Shown here: positions 12,507-24,239 of the stretch, one piece after another | How the letters are laid out: each line of letters begins with the position of its first letter | Numbering within the stretch: position 1 is the stretch's first letter | DNA from: Echinostoma caproni | Lineage: Eukaryota; Platyhelminthes; Trematoda; Plagiorchiida; Echinostomatidae | NCBI GenBank assembly: GCA_900618425.1 | Contig: UZAN01039718.1 | Location: 13,703 to 77,702 of the forward strand | Length of the DNA stretch: 64,000 nt | Reading direction: 5' to 3' | Translations under genes and position numbers: made by a program | The notes under the pieces: model-generated | Told to the model about the DNA's origin: nothing | The model's database searches: none | Seen by the model: the letters and a program-made list of their open reading frames with translations, nothing else

Positions 12507-13765
12507 GAATTGTTTAGTACTTGTTTGTCATCTGGAACGATCCCCAACTGTTGGGGGTCAGCCTGAATCAGACCAATCCCAAAGAAAGGATCGTCAAAGT
12601 ACCGTCCTATTGTCCGCACATCTGTGTTGCCGAAGGTTTTTGAAAATGTTATGCTGCACCGCATGATACCCCAGTGTAACTCCCATTACCTTTTACAATT
12701 TGCTTATAAACCCCGTTTATCCACACTTGACACCGTTGATCATATTGTTCATTCTGTTGCTTCTGTCTTGGACAATGGCACTGGAACCACTCGTTTAACT
12801 TTTCTTGACTATACAAACGCTTTTGGTTCTCTCGATCGAAGACTGCTGATTGAACGCCTTTCTGAGTGTGGTCTAACTCCTGAAGTCTTGGATGTACTAA
12901 TCGACTACTTCACTTCACGACTTCTTCACTCACTGGTGTACAATCTTCTGCTATTACCATTGAAGTCGATGTTTTTCAGGGTGCCATTTTGTCCCCTTTC
13001 TTGTTTTCTACGTATATACAAAATCTCCCCATTCCAATCAACTTTATTGCTTGTAAGTATGCTGATAATATTGTGATTCGTTGCCCAGCCTCTATTTCAG
13101 ACAGTTTTCGACCTCTCCAGGACAGTCTTAATGAACTTCACGATTGACCTGTGACCCGATCCCTTGTACTTAACATCAGTAAGTGCATTGAAGTTCCATT
13201 TTGTCTTAAAACCGGTTCCCGTTATTTTTCATTAGTTACTCATCTCCCTAATCTTAGAGTGAACAATCAAAGCATTCCAAAATCTGCATCTGTTAAATGA
13301 CTTGGTGTCACCCTAACCCATAACCTGTCCTGGTCTGCTCATTTCATCGACGTTTTCACGAAAGTTCGAAAACTGTCTTTCTATGCCTACAGACTCAGGA
13401 AACTGGCCGTATCACATAATATTATACTTAAATTTGTGATTGCTTGCATTCTTCCACACTGACTATACAGCTCCCCGATTTTGATCCCTGGACTGAAAAA
13501 AATCTCTTTATTTTCGAGATCCCCTAAACCTTTTTCCCACTACAGTGGAGTTGATAGAGTTGTTTTAGTTGATTTATTTATTTCCAAGCACTTTGACGCT
13601 TGTGATACATTCATTGACAGGATAACGCATTGTCAAGGGCACTGTCTGCACCAAGATATCGCGAAATCCCTGTCAAATCCCCGAACACGATCCAAATATC
13701 AACTCCATTCTGCGCGGACTTCCAGATATCGAAACAGTGTAATTCCATATTTAGCTGTTTTTTAG
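12507..13765 (+). pseudogene. CR1-like reverse transcriptase remnant
   Basis: RT palm and thumb in several frames. From 12624 a 150-codon frame carries the fingers (QFAYKP...STLDTVDH) and box A (FLDYTNAFGSLDRR), where the first catalytic Asp is kept. The frame then shifts before box C, 'VFQGAILSPFLF'. The catalytic YADD box reads YADN at 13058-13069, a loss of the second Asp (GAT to AAT). After it come the primer-grip and thumb, with 'LGVTLTHNLSWSAHF' and 'FYAYRLRKLA'. In-frame stops interrupt it at about 13147 and 13298. The protein would have copied the element's RNA at the nicked target; it cannot do so now. Confidence 0.8.
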
Positions 13766-13904
13766 TAAATCGTCAGAATATTCACACCCACCTCAGGGAA
13801 AAAAAACTCTTGCCTAATTTTTCTCTCATTTATTAAAGTTTAGAACTCCTTATATTGTCTTTTTCGCAATTGTTTTACTTATCCAATGTAAAAATCGTAA
13901 ACTG

Positions 13905-13952
13905 CTGAAAATTCACCCCTTGGGTGCATACAGCTTTTCTTGACTTGACTTT
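13905..13952 (+). repeat. CR1-like 3' terminal hairpin and tandem tail
   Basis: A small hairpin (CACCC at 13914-13918 with GGGTG at 13922-13926) is followed by a CTTGA-type tandem (about 13934-13952). This marks the 3' end of the element. The other CR1-like copy ends in the same way, with a hairpin at 33152-33170 and an ACAAT-type tail. CR1/L2-type elements commonly end in a hairpin plus short tandem units that their RT recognises. Confidence 0.55.
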
Positions 13953-14099
13953 GTACTCATGGGGGAACTCGATGCATAATCCTTATCGAATGCTCAGGTC
14001 AAGTTTTTCAACCACAGTCCTATGTCCTCATTGCCATCAAGGCGTTCATATTCTGTTTTTAAAGAATAAGTTTAAAATTCAATTTCAATTATGGTAATT

Positions 14100-14850
14100 T
14101 CTTACAGTCTCAAGCATCCCTTGTCTCCGTAGATTATGTACGCAAGCAAATTGTTTCTCGGCAACAAATGATAAAGTGTCTCAAAGAGTTCCGGGTGGGA
14201 GAAAACACATAATGTGGTCTCCAAAGAATTTGCGTTTTTCTCAGTTCTGTAAGAATGTAATATGTGCCCGGCTTCCATGAAGTCCCTGATTGAAAGATTC
14301 AGCACTTTTCATTATGGGAATCACGTATTCATTCTTCTCTTGCCCACGCTTCTTTCTGCAAATGATGATGATAAAATGATAAAAAAATTGATAAAATCTC
14401 ACATGTCATAGTGTGCGTTCTTTTAGTTGTGTGGAATGTGAGATGCTCCAGAGTTTCATGAAGTCTTCGCTTGAAATATTCAATAGTTGGTGCACAAACG
14501 ACGTGAGTTAAAAGGGTGTTCCAACTGCTGCACACTCCGAGTGTAAAAGATCGACGCCGGCATTCCTGTCGACACTTTGGGATCAGTAAATTTAAATAAT
14601 GTATCCTAAGTTTGGTTGAAAGTGTGTGCAGCGATCAAGGTGGATATTTTCGGTTCTGCAGTATTCGAAACACCAAAATCCAGTCTCCTTGAATTCGCCG
14701 GTGCTGAGCAGAATATAGTCTCATTTATGGTATTCTCTTCTCATATGTCCAAATCCTTGTCCATTTTTGTGGGAAAACTTTGTGGACGCTCTAGCAACTT
14801 ACAACTGGGATCTTTAGGCTTGTACTCCGTGTACCGTTGGGCGTAGCACA
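14100..14850 (-). pseudogene. CR1-like RT C-terminus remnant with partial tandem duplication
   Basis: On the minus strand, 14535-14405 encodes 'RRRSFTLGVCSSWNTLL', then 'APTIEYFKRRL'. This matches the conserved CR1 C-terminus (R..F..RV...WN.LP..VV.A....FK..LD). Further upstream on that strand (14850-14560) a decayed 'LLERVQ'-type segment is visible. A second, shorter block at 14160-14305 repeats the last part: 'catgaagtccctgattgaaagattca' corresponds to 'catgaagtcttcgcttgaaatattca' near 14455, so the tail is tandemly duplicated. It is a different CR1 subfamily from the 11-14-kb copy and lies in the opposite orientation. Confidence 0.65.
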
Positions 14851-15839
14851 CGTGGGAGCAACACTGGTTCAATTCGACTAAAGATTCGCGTATAAAGGGA
14901 AACGAGAGTTAAATTTGTGAAGAGCTTTTACTTTGCACAATATCGTATCATCTTCATCTGAACTGCGTATACACACGTCAGACATTTGAACAAAGTAATC
15001 TCATAAATATCACGCATGTAACCAATGGACAGAGCAAATCAGTCAGTTGATTGCTGGTACTCGAACGCAGCTACCCAGCTACCCAGGATGACTTTTCGCC
15101 GCTCGCAAGTCACAACACTAAAATTAAGCTGCCGAAACCAGACATAATTTCCAATAGTGACAAAAGGCTACTATGAACATGGCCAGGGTGAACAATTTTC
15201 CATCTTTGATAATGAAATATACTTCTAATCGGAGTAATAAATTGTCCAAGCTTAAACCTTCATTTGACTGACGTAAATATTAATTAAACTAATCGGGATA
15301 TCTAAATCGACTGTGTTTACGTTCCCATCAACATATTAACTATACCCTCATTGTGACATTTGAGCCAACCACTTGGTTGCAGATTCTAGGATTTCACAAA
15401 TAAAAAAGCAGTCATTTGAGTTTGGTATATTACGTGAAGTTTTACGTTTACACTAAGAGAGTCATGCGGAATATATTTTGTGCAAGGGGCCCACGAAACG
15501 AACTGAAAAAGTGGATCGACTTAGAGGCTACTGTTGCAGGGTGGTTCCTCTAATTGGTCGTTGTCTGGGAACAATCGAAAGGATCACACATGCAGCATTA
15601 CAGCCAATGAAATTGTCATAATTCCACTCAACCCTACACAATATCCATTCCCGAACACCTAAACACAGTAAAATCCGGAATATTTGATATTTGATCTAAT
15701 ACTTCAAACAAATATATTTATAATCATTCAAGTAAATGTATAAAGCATTTTTTTACAATACCGTTGGTTACGTATCAACGCCGGGTTTTCCAACAAACAA
15801 TTTTGGGGATTTTCGTATTACATAATGTTGTGTGATAAA
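14851..15839. other. No gene recognised; one tRNA-like B box
   Basis: AT-rich sequence. On the minus strand a B-box-like 'gcgttcgagtacc' occurs near 15063-15075, next to a tandem of 'agctaccc', suggesting an old tRNA-derived fragment. No ribozyme core and no coding frame are seen. Confidence 0.45.
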
Positions 15840-15849
15840 CAGCAAACAG

Positions 15850-16085
15850 GTTAAACCCCAGAGTCACGAGGGCCTGATGTTTAGTGATGGAAACCGGTAT
15901 CCTAAACTCCGGGACTTGTAGTGATGAACCACATAAGACCCCGCTAGGTTGGGTGTGATATTGAATCGGACGAAATCAAAGCCGCCTACCAAATAAGGCG
16001 GGTGGCGGTGGTGGAGTTCGAACCTCGGACCATGGTGTCCAAATCACGCCTATAACAGCGACTAAACCACTGCGCCACCACCGGC
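15850..16085 (-). mobile_element. tRNA-derived SINE, second family (no ribozyme)
   Basis: Read on the minus strand, a tRNA-like head starts with an A box (TGGTGGCGCAGTGGTT, plus-strand 16065-16080) and has a B box (CCGAGGTTCGAACTCC, 16013-16028). A body of about 150 bases follows, including 'aggcggctttgatttcgtcc' and 'tcccggagtttagga'. The head could fold as a tRNA, but the anticodon region is unclear, so a SINE is more likely than a functional tRNA gene. No hammerhead core is found downstream, unlike the 4.6- and 58.7-kb SINEs. Confidence 0.6.
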
Positions 16086-16099
16086 ATACCGTCCTGTTT

Positions 16100-18035
16100 T
16101 GTGGCTTATCTGGAAATGTCGGTTGACGATCATCATCCATTTGTTATGGCCCGCAATCATACATCTGTCAGGAGGTTATCAGTTCAAATATTACAAACTA
16201 TTTTGGGATTTATTTCAGTTTCCATTGGGAAAGAACAATCAGCTAATTTTGATATTTGTAATAGAGAAAAGCACTAGCATTTTGCGCGGTTGAAAAATAA
16301 TTCGCTTCCGTGGGTTCACATAGAAACGTTCAAATAAAACATGGTTAGAAGTAATAGTGTTTCAAAGCGGTGCAGTAAGTGGTTCACCTCCTGTTCTAAT
16401 TCAGTAGAACAGACGGGTCACTTGATCCCCTCAATCAACTGCGGCTGCAACTGGAATCTGTCATGAATATTCATTTCAGACTGTTGTAGATTAAATTGCC
16501 AGCGTTCATGTAAGACTTCTCAATACGGTCCATAAAAATACGATTCGGTATCATGCCGGTGTTTTTTTGGCCTAAGCCCCATAAATAATAATTAAACAAA
16601 CTACCGATGTGTAATAATAGGATACTAGACTGAAATGTTTTTATTTCGGTCACATAGAAACCAACAATACTAATAATCACAAAAAATAACGTTTTTCTTT
16701 TCAATTCAACGTACTGTTCTCTTGATAAATATTGGTCAGGAACGGCAAAACAAACGGATAACAAAAATAACTCAAAAATGAGTACCGGCTATCCGACACA
16801 GACATAAAAATGGACCATTGCGAAACAACAACAACAACAACAAAAACAAAAACAACTTATAAAATAACAAATGACTATCAAAAGGTAGACAACCAGAAAT
16901 GCCAGTCTTCCGTCTGAAACAGAAAACTATGATCAGAATTTCCCAGATGTTTGCATCAACGGCGATTATTTGCTTACCCCGGATTTGGGTAGTTGTCCAT
17001 GGGGACCTATTTAGAAACAAGCCATCCGACGCAAACAAAAGACAGTTTTCAAATAAAACATTCCATTTTTATTTTCTGATAATCATCAGTTATCCTCATT
17101 TAGTTACACTGATTTTGCAAAGCAACGTCTATGCGACACGTGATGCAAACGTTTAACACCTGAAAAACATGTTCAATCCACAGAACTGACTAGGACTCAA
17201 TCGGAGTCTTTCGATGATTTATCCCAAAACGGGTAAACGCTGACCAAGCCAATCGGGCGGACATGCAATTCACTGGAACACATCCATTGAAAAGTACACA
17301 AGTGGTGAAAAGAAGAGCAAACTCCATCTAGGTGATGGGAGCACATGATCAGAAAATAAAACGCTTAGTGTAACTCCAATCAATCAGTTAATCGATTCTG
17401 GTGCAACTAAATTGTTCTTGTGATTTGCCTTACTTTAGTTTGCTTTTCTATTCGATCTCATCCGAATTTATCCTTCACGTGTTCTTTATAATTCCGTTTC
17501 TTTAAATTCGTATTCCAAATTATGACTTATGAGGTTTTTTTAACTAGCTTTAACTCGCTGTACGCTCTGTGTATAGGAAAGCATCTCCACCGATCAGTAA
17601 GAGGACATCAAGTCACCGATTTGATCAACGGTTTGTTATCACCTGTTAGGATGTCAGATAACTAAATTCGAAACAACTACCACGAAACATTTTTCGAAAC
17701 TCTATTGAAGTCAGCCATTTGGATTATTGCATACACAAGTGATGGAGAATGTGCGAGTTCATATTGCTCACACGGTGGTTTTCTTGTCATCGTTTACAGT
17801 AACCACTAAAGATTATAGTCTATTCTAGATAACAGTAAAACCACAAGCTAACCGTGTTGTAGATAGGAAGTATCTGCTTGATCAAGATTAATTCGAGTAA
17901 GTGAACATTTTCCTCTATCCAAACACCTCAACTGGGAATGATGAATTTGTTATCATTGGAACCGAATAATCTTATAATTTAAATAATGCATTATTGTCAT
18001 TTTACTCATTTAATAAAACTCAGCGTAATAACATA
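16100..18035. other. No gene recognised
   Basis: AT-rich. A (CAA)n/(CAAAA) tract lies at 16822-16855. A 97-codon hydrophobic minus-strand frame (16471-16764) has no recognisable domain, and its base composition is like its surroundings, so I do not call it a gene. Confidence 0.5.
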
Positions 18036-18039
18036 TCCC

Positions 18040-18420
18040 GGCGTGTAATGCATGTGAAATCTTTAAATGGCTCCGGGACCAGGGTAATCACGGACGCCCT
18101 GGCCCCACGTGCAGGCTTGCTTCTGCACTCTGGAGGGTTGAGGCCTGCAACGATCTCTAATCGGGCTGGCTTAAGTGTGTAAGTTTTGCCAGCGGGGGGG
18201 GGTCTTCAAACCATCCCTAGTAGGGCAGTGGTGGCCAGGTGGTTAGGTCACCAACTTGTGCCCTGTTAGTCCCGAGTTCGAATCTCTTTACCGCCACTCG
18301 TGTTCCTAATTTCTGTATTCTCCCAGGCAGCCTGTGTATGGCCGCGGCCCTCCTTCCTGAATGTTGACTGTACAGTTTTGTATTCAATAATTTAAAAAGA
18401 AGTAAAAAGACTATTATTAT
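18040..18420 (+). mobile_element. tRNA-derived SINE, third family
   Basis: A GC-rich block (18060-18200) is followed by a tRNA-like unit with an A box at 18230-18247 (GGTGGCCAGGTGGTTAGG) and a B box at 18274-18286 (GAGTTCGAATCTC). Flanking 'ggtgg' and 'ccgccac' could form an acceptor-like stem. After the tRNA-like part come 'cccaggcagcctg' and an AT-rich tail that passes into a (TTA)n run. I read this as a SINE with a simple-repeat tail. The GC-rich leader may belong to it or to another repeat. Confidence 0.55.
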
Positions 18421-18475
18421 ATTATATTATTATATTATATTATTATTATATTACTAGTAGTAGTAGTTGTATAAT
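18411..18475 (+). repeat. (TAT/TTA)n then (TAG)n microsatellite
   Basis: An irregular TAT/TTA tract is followed by four to five TAG units. It directly trails the tRNA-like unit and probably grew from its tail. Confidence 0.8.
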
Positions 18476-18479
18476 CGTT

Positions 18480-21400
18480 GTGAGTTTAGTCTCTACGTTA
18501 CATGAATACCCTACAAGTATGTGTAGGCCATTTTGCTCCACGTCTCAACCGCGTATTACGGCACTCATTTGTGTAGAGAGGCTAGTTATATGACTAATAT
18601 GTTTTCTTTCACTAGATTGAAATAGTCGATGCATTAGGTCGCATCTGTCATCTTCTGATCTGTAACGTATTTATGGATTAGAAACGAGCGTAAAACTCCT
18701 TTCTTCTTTGGTAGGTGTATGTAATGCTGGCAAAGCATTTCTTTGTCAATTCCGTGTTCCAAAGATTGGGTACGTTAGGCAGATCGTTCAATACACATAG
18801 TGTGACTAAGTGAACTTAATATATCGATTTGGGGGCATATCTTGAGCTACAGACTACAGGATTAATATTGGGTTTGTTAGAGAAATCCACAGTTTCGCAC
18901 AGATGCCTGTTTTTTAGGCGAGGCCAAGGTCGACTCTCCTGATGTGTTGGATGTTGGTCAATGCCTGGATACTGATGACTAACGGATGCAGCAGATCGTC
19001 ACCGTTTTAGTTCACCTGTTGAACATAATCGAGTGATCATACAAAAGAGAATGATTCCGTATTCCTCGCTTCACTGGGTTTGAGAGGAAAAACCGGGTAA
19101 TAATAATAATTCTGTTGGAGGCCGCTGGTTTTATAAAACAGTTCATACCATAGCTCAAGCCTCACAAATTTCTAGTCACTGCTGAAAAGCAATGCAAGTG
19201 TTTCAGGTGATACGCTGTTTTGTGCGTTGCGGAACTCATCAGGATCGATGGTCGAATAAATAGTTCCATTGTAAGACTCGAAGGCAACGCACACCAGTTT
19301 GTTATTGCGTCACACAAGCCGGTTATTACTGTTTAAGGATAGAATGATATCCATACACTAGCTATTTATTTCAAACAATGTTGCATACCGCTCTTCTAAC
19401 TAAGTCTAATCCAACTTCCGTCCGGATCATATTAATTTGGAAATATAAACACAGGGTAAAGAAGTGAAATCGTAAAAGGGGGGATAAATAGAAAAGTTGT
19501 CACTACTAGATTGGTTAATTCACAATAAGCAAAGCAGTCATGGAGGGGGTAATGTTCGCAGTTGAAAAGACGCACAACTTTTATTCCAACTGGTGATTAA
19601 AGAGAAAATTCCCAGAAATTCTGGAGGATGGTTTGCGAAAATATTTCATACTGTATCCAGAACGCATCAATTCACCAAACACGATCTAGCAATGGATCAT
19701 ATCGTTTGCGTCTAGTTTCCTAACCATCAAATTCAACATCGAATAGAACAAAACATATGTATCCATATTGCTGTTTATCTGTTGTTTGATTCGTTTCTAG
19801 GTGATTTGGATCACACTGGTCATTCAAACCTACTCCCTACCCCCTTCCCTCAGTTTCCCGCCTCATTTATGGCTGACTACAATTGTTCCTCGGCTGCCGG
19901 AACGCAACAACATCTATACATCTGTTTTCAATAGCATTTTATTAGGTAACACAGCAAAGAAAACCAGCTCGCAAGTTGCCATGGCACCACAATTTATGGG
20001 ACTGGCAACAGATTTGTGTTTTGTCTCAAAATATATTTTTCAAGTCTAACAAGCTCAGTGCTGTCCATTTCTGCTGTTTGTGGACTTAATCTTAGTGTTC
20101 CCATTGCGGATTAAAATGAACTGCTTGAGAACACTTTGCCTCAGGTACAATGTGCTAAATTTGTGGAGTAAAATGGTTGTTCACTAGGTACGGATAACAT
20201 AGTGTACAGTAATTGGAGTATCAGGGAGGAATGCGTGAATTTGCGTGAATATGGTGCAGCGTTTATGCAAATCTGCAACGAGGTGGAATTCGCTCCCCTG
20301 CGAATTAATCTTTTCAGAACGGGTCTGTTAAACTGGCTTTTGAATGACGCCAACCGAATTTTTGCTGCTCAGCGCCTATCCGTGTTAATTGAGAACGTTT
20401 TGAATAAAGAATTGTTGAACTAGCAAAACGCAAGATTCGGAATGCCTGGAAACGTTCTATTTTTCCGGTGTGCATCAGACGTTCTCAATCCGAATTAGTC
20501 TTGGAACCGATCCAATATGTCAGATTACGTTTTCTGACGAACGACCCGTTTTGAACATCGGGTGGTTGGGCCGTGACACCCTCGTCGTAGCCAACTTGAT
20601 TTTTAAGCATTGGCATTCAATCACTAATTCCTCGTTCTACAGTGATCAATTTTAGATTTTAGAACACTCTTTCTTGTGTTCCACGGCAAAAAAGTATCTG
20701 CGGTGCTCTAAAGTTTCGTGTGCGATAAGGAAGAATGATCCGGTCTGTTTCCTATTGTGATCAACAACAGCACTGTGTGCTGTGTTGAAAACCCTGACGG
20801 GATATGGGTCATATAGTTTCTGTTTGTTCTTGTCCTCAACCCCCGAACAAATTTGCAGCCTGTGTTGTACTAGTTGTATGGTTCTCACTCCTTAAAGATT
20901 CGTTTATTCCCTCGTATTTGTAGGATTGCACGGGACTACAAAGAAGTGTATATATAAATATATTTAAACAACATATACTAGGAACAAATATCGGTCAGTA
21001 AACTCTATTACACGATAGGTAGTCCCGTCACTACATTGCTACGAGTATTCATGGAAAAAAGATCGTGAGAGATAGGCAGTGTTCGCATATTTGGGTCCCT
21101 TTTTCTTTCCTCGCTCAAAAGAGCGGGCCTGAACGAGAGCCCGGAATCTGAAGTTGAAGTGGGTTGAAAATTGGTAACTTGTGCGGATTTCGACCAGGGA
21201 ACCCCAGCAGTCACGTAAATTTATTTGAGTAGCACAAAAGAGATGAGCTGTTCGGCTGCCAGAAGCTGATTGTCATTTCGGGGACTCGTATACGATTCCC
21301 TGGTTGCCTGGTCCACGCGCTCATACCTGTGTCCACCCGTGGAAACGCTACGCTTGTGACTGAGCTGATAATCATATCTGTCAGACAAGTATATACAACT

Positions 21401-22845
21401 AGCCTTTCCATCAGCTTAATGTGATTAAAAAGAATTGGCCAATGGGCAATTATGGAAAGAGGTAACAGAGGTAGACCTGAAAAGTGTTGGTACTCAAATA
21501 TACTGGATATCAAAGAATTGTGAAGCCTAGTCAAGGAAAACACATTCTCGATTTCGTATGTGTGTTTGTGCCACAAAGTCACTCCAGAATAGAGGAGACA
21601 TTTTGATATTCATACAAAGAAGAAACGTTACCGTTTCAAGTTGTTCAGGTGGAAATCGATGTGGAGCATCAAGAAAGATGTTAGTATTTTTGAGGCATGT
21701 AGATTACTATTACTTTTAAAGTCAGTCAATATCAATCACTGAGTCGTAAACCAATTTCTGGTAAAAACGCCTGGAATAAGCAACCTTGTCATGAAAACGT
21801 TTTAAATAACAGTTGTAAACAAATCAAATGACGTGGTAATGCTATCGTCCATATACCACCACATCCTCAAAACATACTCGCCCGACGGACCCCAAGTAAT
21901 GATCGCGGTAGAGGTACGTCTTCCCCTGGAACGATCAATTGTATCATCCGCCTAGTCCTGGCAGCAGACAATATATAAAATCCACCGAACCTTGGTGAAG
22001 AAAACTATCTGCGCCCAAATGCAATTAATTTTTATAGCTCCGTTTTGTTTGTTTTATTCCTGAGTCAATCAGGTTGCTTGGAACTGCAATGTGCAAATAT
22101 ATTTGATGAACGTTTCTATCACAAGCACATACAGGGGTGGATAGGAATGACAAAGAACGCCAGGTAATCCAATTTCAGACACGACTCCAATCAAATGAAC
22201 ATGAATTCCGATTTAAAAGTAACCAGTGCTTTTCTAATGAAGGTAAAATGTTTCAGACAACCTTCAGGTCAGATAGCTGCAGAAAATATAGATTTGTCTG
22301 GGTAAAAAGTGAAAATAAGCAAGTTAGGAGAAAAACCTGAGATTCCAACACACCACCCCTGGAACTAGGTCGTCGTGTTGTTACCCATCGAATCAAATCC
22401 ACCGTGTCCAAAATACACAGCGCATTCCTTCTTGTTCAGGGTGAAACGAGAATACAATCCTACACGAGTCCTAGTATACCTTCACCATGTTACCCTTACC
22501 ACATCAAGACCGAAAGAAGACGTATGTCGTGAGATGCTAACATTTGCTTTAATCTTCTCAATCGCCGACGTGAAACAGACAAGCACATTCATATCAAATT
22601 GGATTTGTAAATCCTAATGAACAGACAGACACAGAAGGCTTAGAAAATTTGGCAATATCTTTGCAACGGATGTATTCGATATATGCGAGTTTCCTTTTCA
22701 CCCCCGTCCCTTGTCACGAGATGGTTGACGTTTAATGTGCTTCTATTTCGACAGGTATAAGTTGCCTTTCTATCCCTCGAGAATACTTAAGAGAACTGAT
22801 GTTTCCATGCTACAAAATCAAGCGTTTTTTATTTCAAGGAGCCAC
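18480..22845. other. No gene recognised
   Basis: AT-rich sequence with short frames (for example 19801-20049, 20202-20423 and 21211-21582) that show no known domain. One stretch, 19801-19934, follows a good acceptor-like signal ('cgtttctag') and stays open for 43 codons, but nothing supports expression. Confidence 0.5.
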
Positions 22846-22849
22846 ACAC

Positions 22850-23640
22850 AAATAGATTGATGGCGCAGCCATGGGCATTCCGTTAGGCCATTTCGAACCA
22901 CTTTGACACTGTTCGTCCACATGTTGCCGGATCCCATGAGGAGGAAACCAACGATTCCCTAACATTTTTGAATAGTGGACTTACGAGGTGCTGAGAAGGC
23001 ACAATGCAATGTTTTATCCACAGAAATGCAGCATGGATCGGTCAGAATCTACAGTTCTCCAGCTTGTCACTCTTGACTTACAAACGTGAACTCGTAAAAC
23101 TTTTGTTTAATTGGGCCAGATACATTTGCTCCACGAACACACCATGAGAAGAAGAATTCCTCAAGAAAACGTTGCTACGAATCGGCTACTCCGAACGACT
23201 CGTTGACCTCTATGGTAAACAATTTCAAGAAAAAAAGATAACGCATCCCCAACTGTTTTCCAGGAAGCTGTATACATCAAGCTATCTTTTAAGGACGATC
23301 GCTTTGTTAACGATTTGCGACAAAAGTCAAATTGCCTCAGAACCCCACATTTATAGGTGTTCAACGTCGACTTACTGTCACTAACCTTGGAATGGATTTC
23401 GACAAACGTATACGTGGTTGGGAATCCCGGTCTCTCTCACGCACTGTACACCAGTTTTACCTGCAGTTCCTGTGACACATAGATAGACAAAACCAACAAC
23501 GGGTGGCTGAAGACATTCCAAAGTGTGTGAGGAAGTCGATGACGCAACCCATAGCCAGAAATCAGATGGTCACACGTAACCCGGGACCATCAGTTGCAAA
23601 ATAGGGCATGATAACCATACCAGTAACCGATCCCGCTTCC
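22850..23640 (+). mobile_element. Penelope-like element A, degenerate RT and GIY-YIG
   Basis: Translation in shifting frames gives the PLE RT signature 'IDGAAMGIPLG' near 22857 (family form G.AMGSPLGP), then the thumb/linker 'TWIGQNLQFSSLSLLTYKRE' near 23035. After these comes an 'EEEFLKKTLLRIGYSERLVD' block at about 23150-23210. A GIY-YIG endonuclease remnant starts near 23440 ('FTCSSCDT', then a broken YIGRT). PLEs combine an RT with this C-terminal nuclease. Stops at the nuclease Tyr region and before 'EEEF' show it is dead. The part between the RT core and the thumb is shorter than in the family, so an internal deletion is likely. Confidence 0.75.
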
Positions 23641-23837
23641 TCTTTTAAACCGTTGTTACGTAACTGTAATGCAAAACTGTTGGTAATAAGTGAGATATTG
23701 TCAATCAGATTACAACATCCCATTCTATGAACCCAAAAGTTGTTGACACGATGAGCTCCCTAACAAAATAACTCAACTCTTCTTTTTAAGTCCATAGTAG
23801 TTCCTGTGTATTTTCCTTTAATTAACAATTCCAAAGT

Positions 23838-23915
23838 GCTATAAATTCAGGTGGAAATGTTCGTCATAATAGAAAAAGAGTACTGGGCAGCTGTTTCGTC
23901 CTGTCTGGGATGTTA
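23838..23915 (-). mobile_element. SINE fragment with half hammerhead core
   Basis: On the minus strand this reads 'cccagacaggacgaaacag', the second half of the SINE hammerhead (stem II 3' strand, GAAAC). After it come 'ctgcccagtact' (stem III and stem I 3' strand) and 'ttatgacgaacatttcc', the same body as the 4.6- and 40-kb copies. The first half, including CTGANGA, is replaced by unrelated sequence, so it cannot cleave itself. Confidence 0.6.
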
Positions 23916-24239
23916 ATATATTGATGCGATGGATAAAGTGGTGAAGAAACGGTGTCGAAACTAGCTGGTCAGAGAACGAATAATTACGGTGAGACATTGT
24001 TCCAATTCATGTACAAATTATCCGAGGGTTTATACCCACAATGCTTTGCTTCATGCGACTTAAATAAACCGGCCAAAACTGATCACCTCTTTGGGATGAT
24101 AAATATAGACCAGTTCACCATAAGCCTTGCGTATATTCATATACTCATATTCGGTCAGTGCACCGATCAGATAATTCATTTAACCGGGTCACATGTGTGT
24201 GTGCGTGCGTGCGTGTGTTCAAGTGGAACAGAGGTCACA

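Larger units (their letters stand above)
11110..13955 (+). mobile_element. CR1-like non-LTR retrotransposon, degenerate, with N gap
   Basis: A broken CR1/Jockey-type element with endonuclease, RT and 3' end in the right order. The endonuclease keeps GDFN at about 11301-11312 and SDHR at 11454-11465. The RT resumes after an N gap (12066-12506), with 'QFAYKP' and box A 'LTFLDYTNAF' from about 12798. Box C (FQGAILSPF) and the YADN site (13058-13069) lie in other frames, and the thumb 'LGVTLTHNLSWSAHF' lies near 13300. Frameshifts and stops (for example near 13145 and 13300) show it is a pseudogene. It aligns over most of its RT with the copy at 39.05-41.25 kb and is related to 30.6-33.2 kb. The exact 5' end is not visible. 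Confidence 0.85.

Noticed and set aside
15063..15115. Possible tRNA gene on the minus strand
   Set aside because: Only a B-box-like motif is present; the A box and a cloverleaf could not be formed.
16471..16764. 97-codon hydrophobic minus-strand frame that looks like a membrane protein
   Set aside because: AT-rich sequence gives Phe/Ile/Leu-rich chance frames; no family motif or convincing splice sites.
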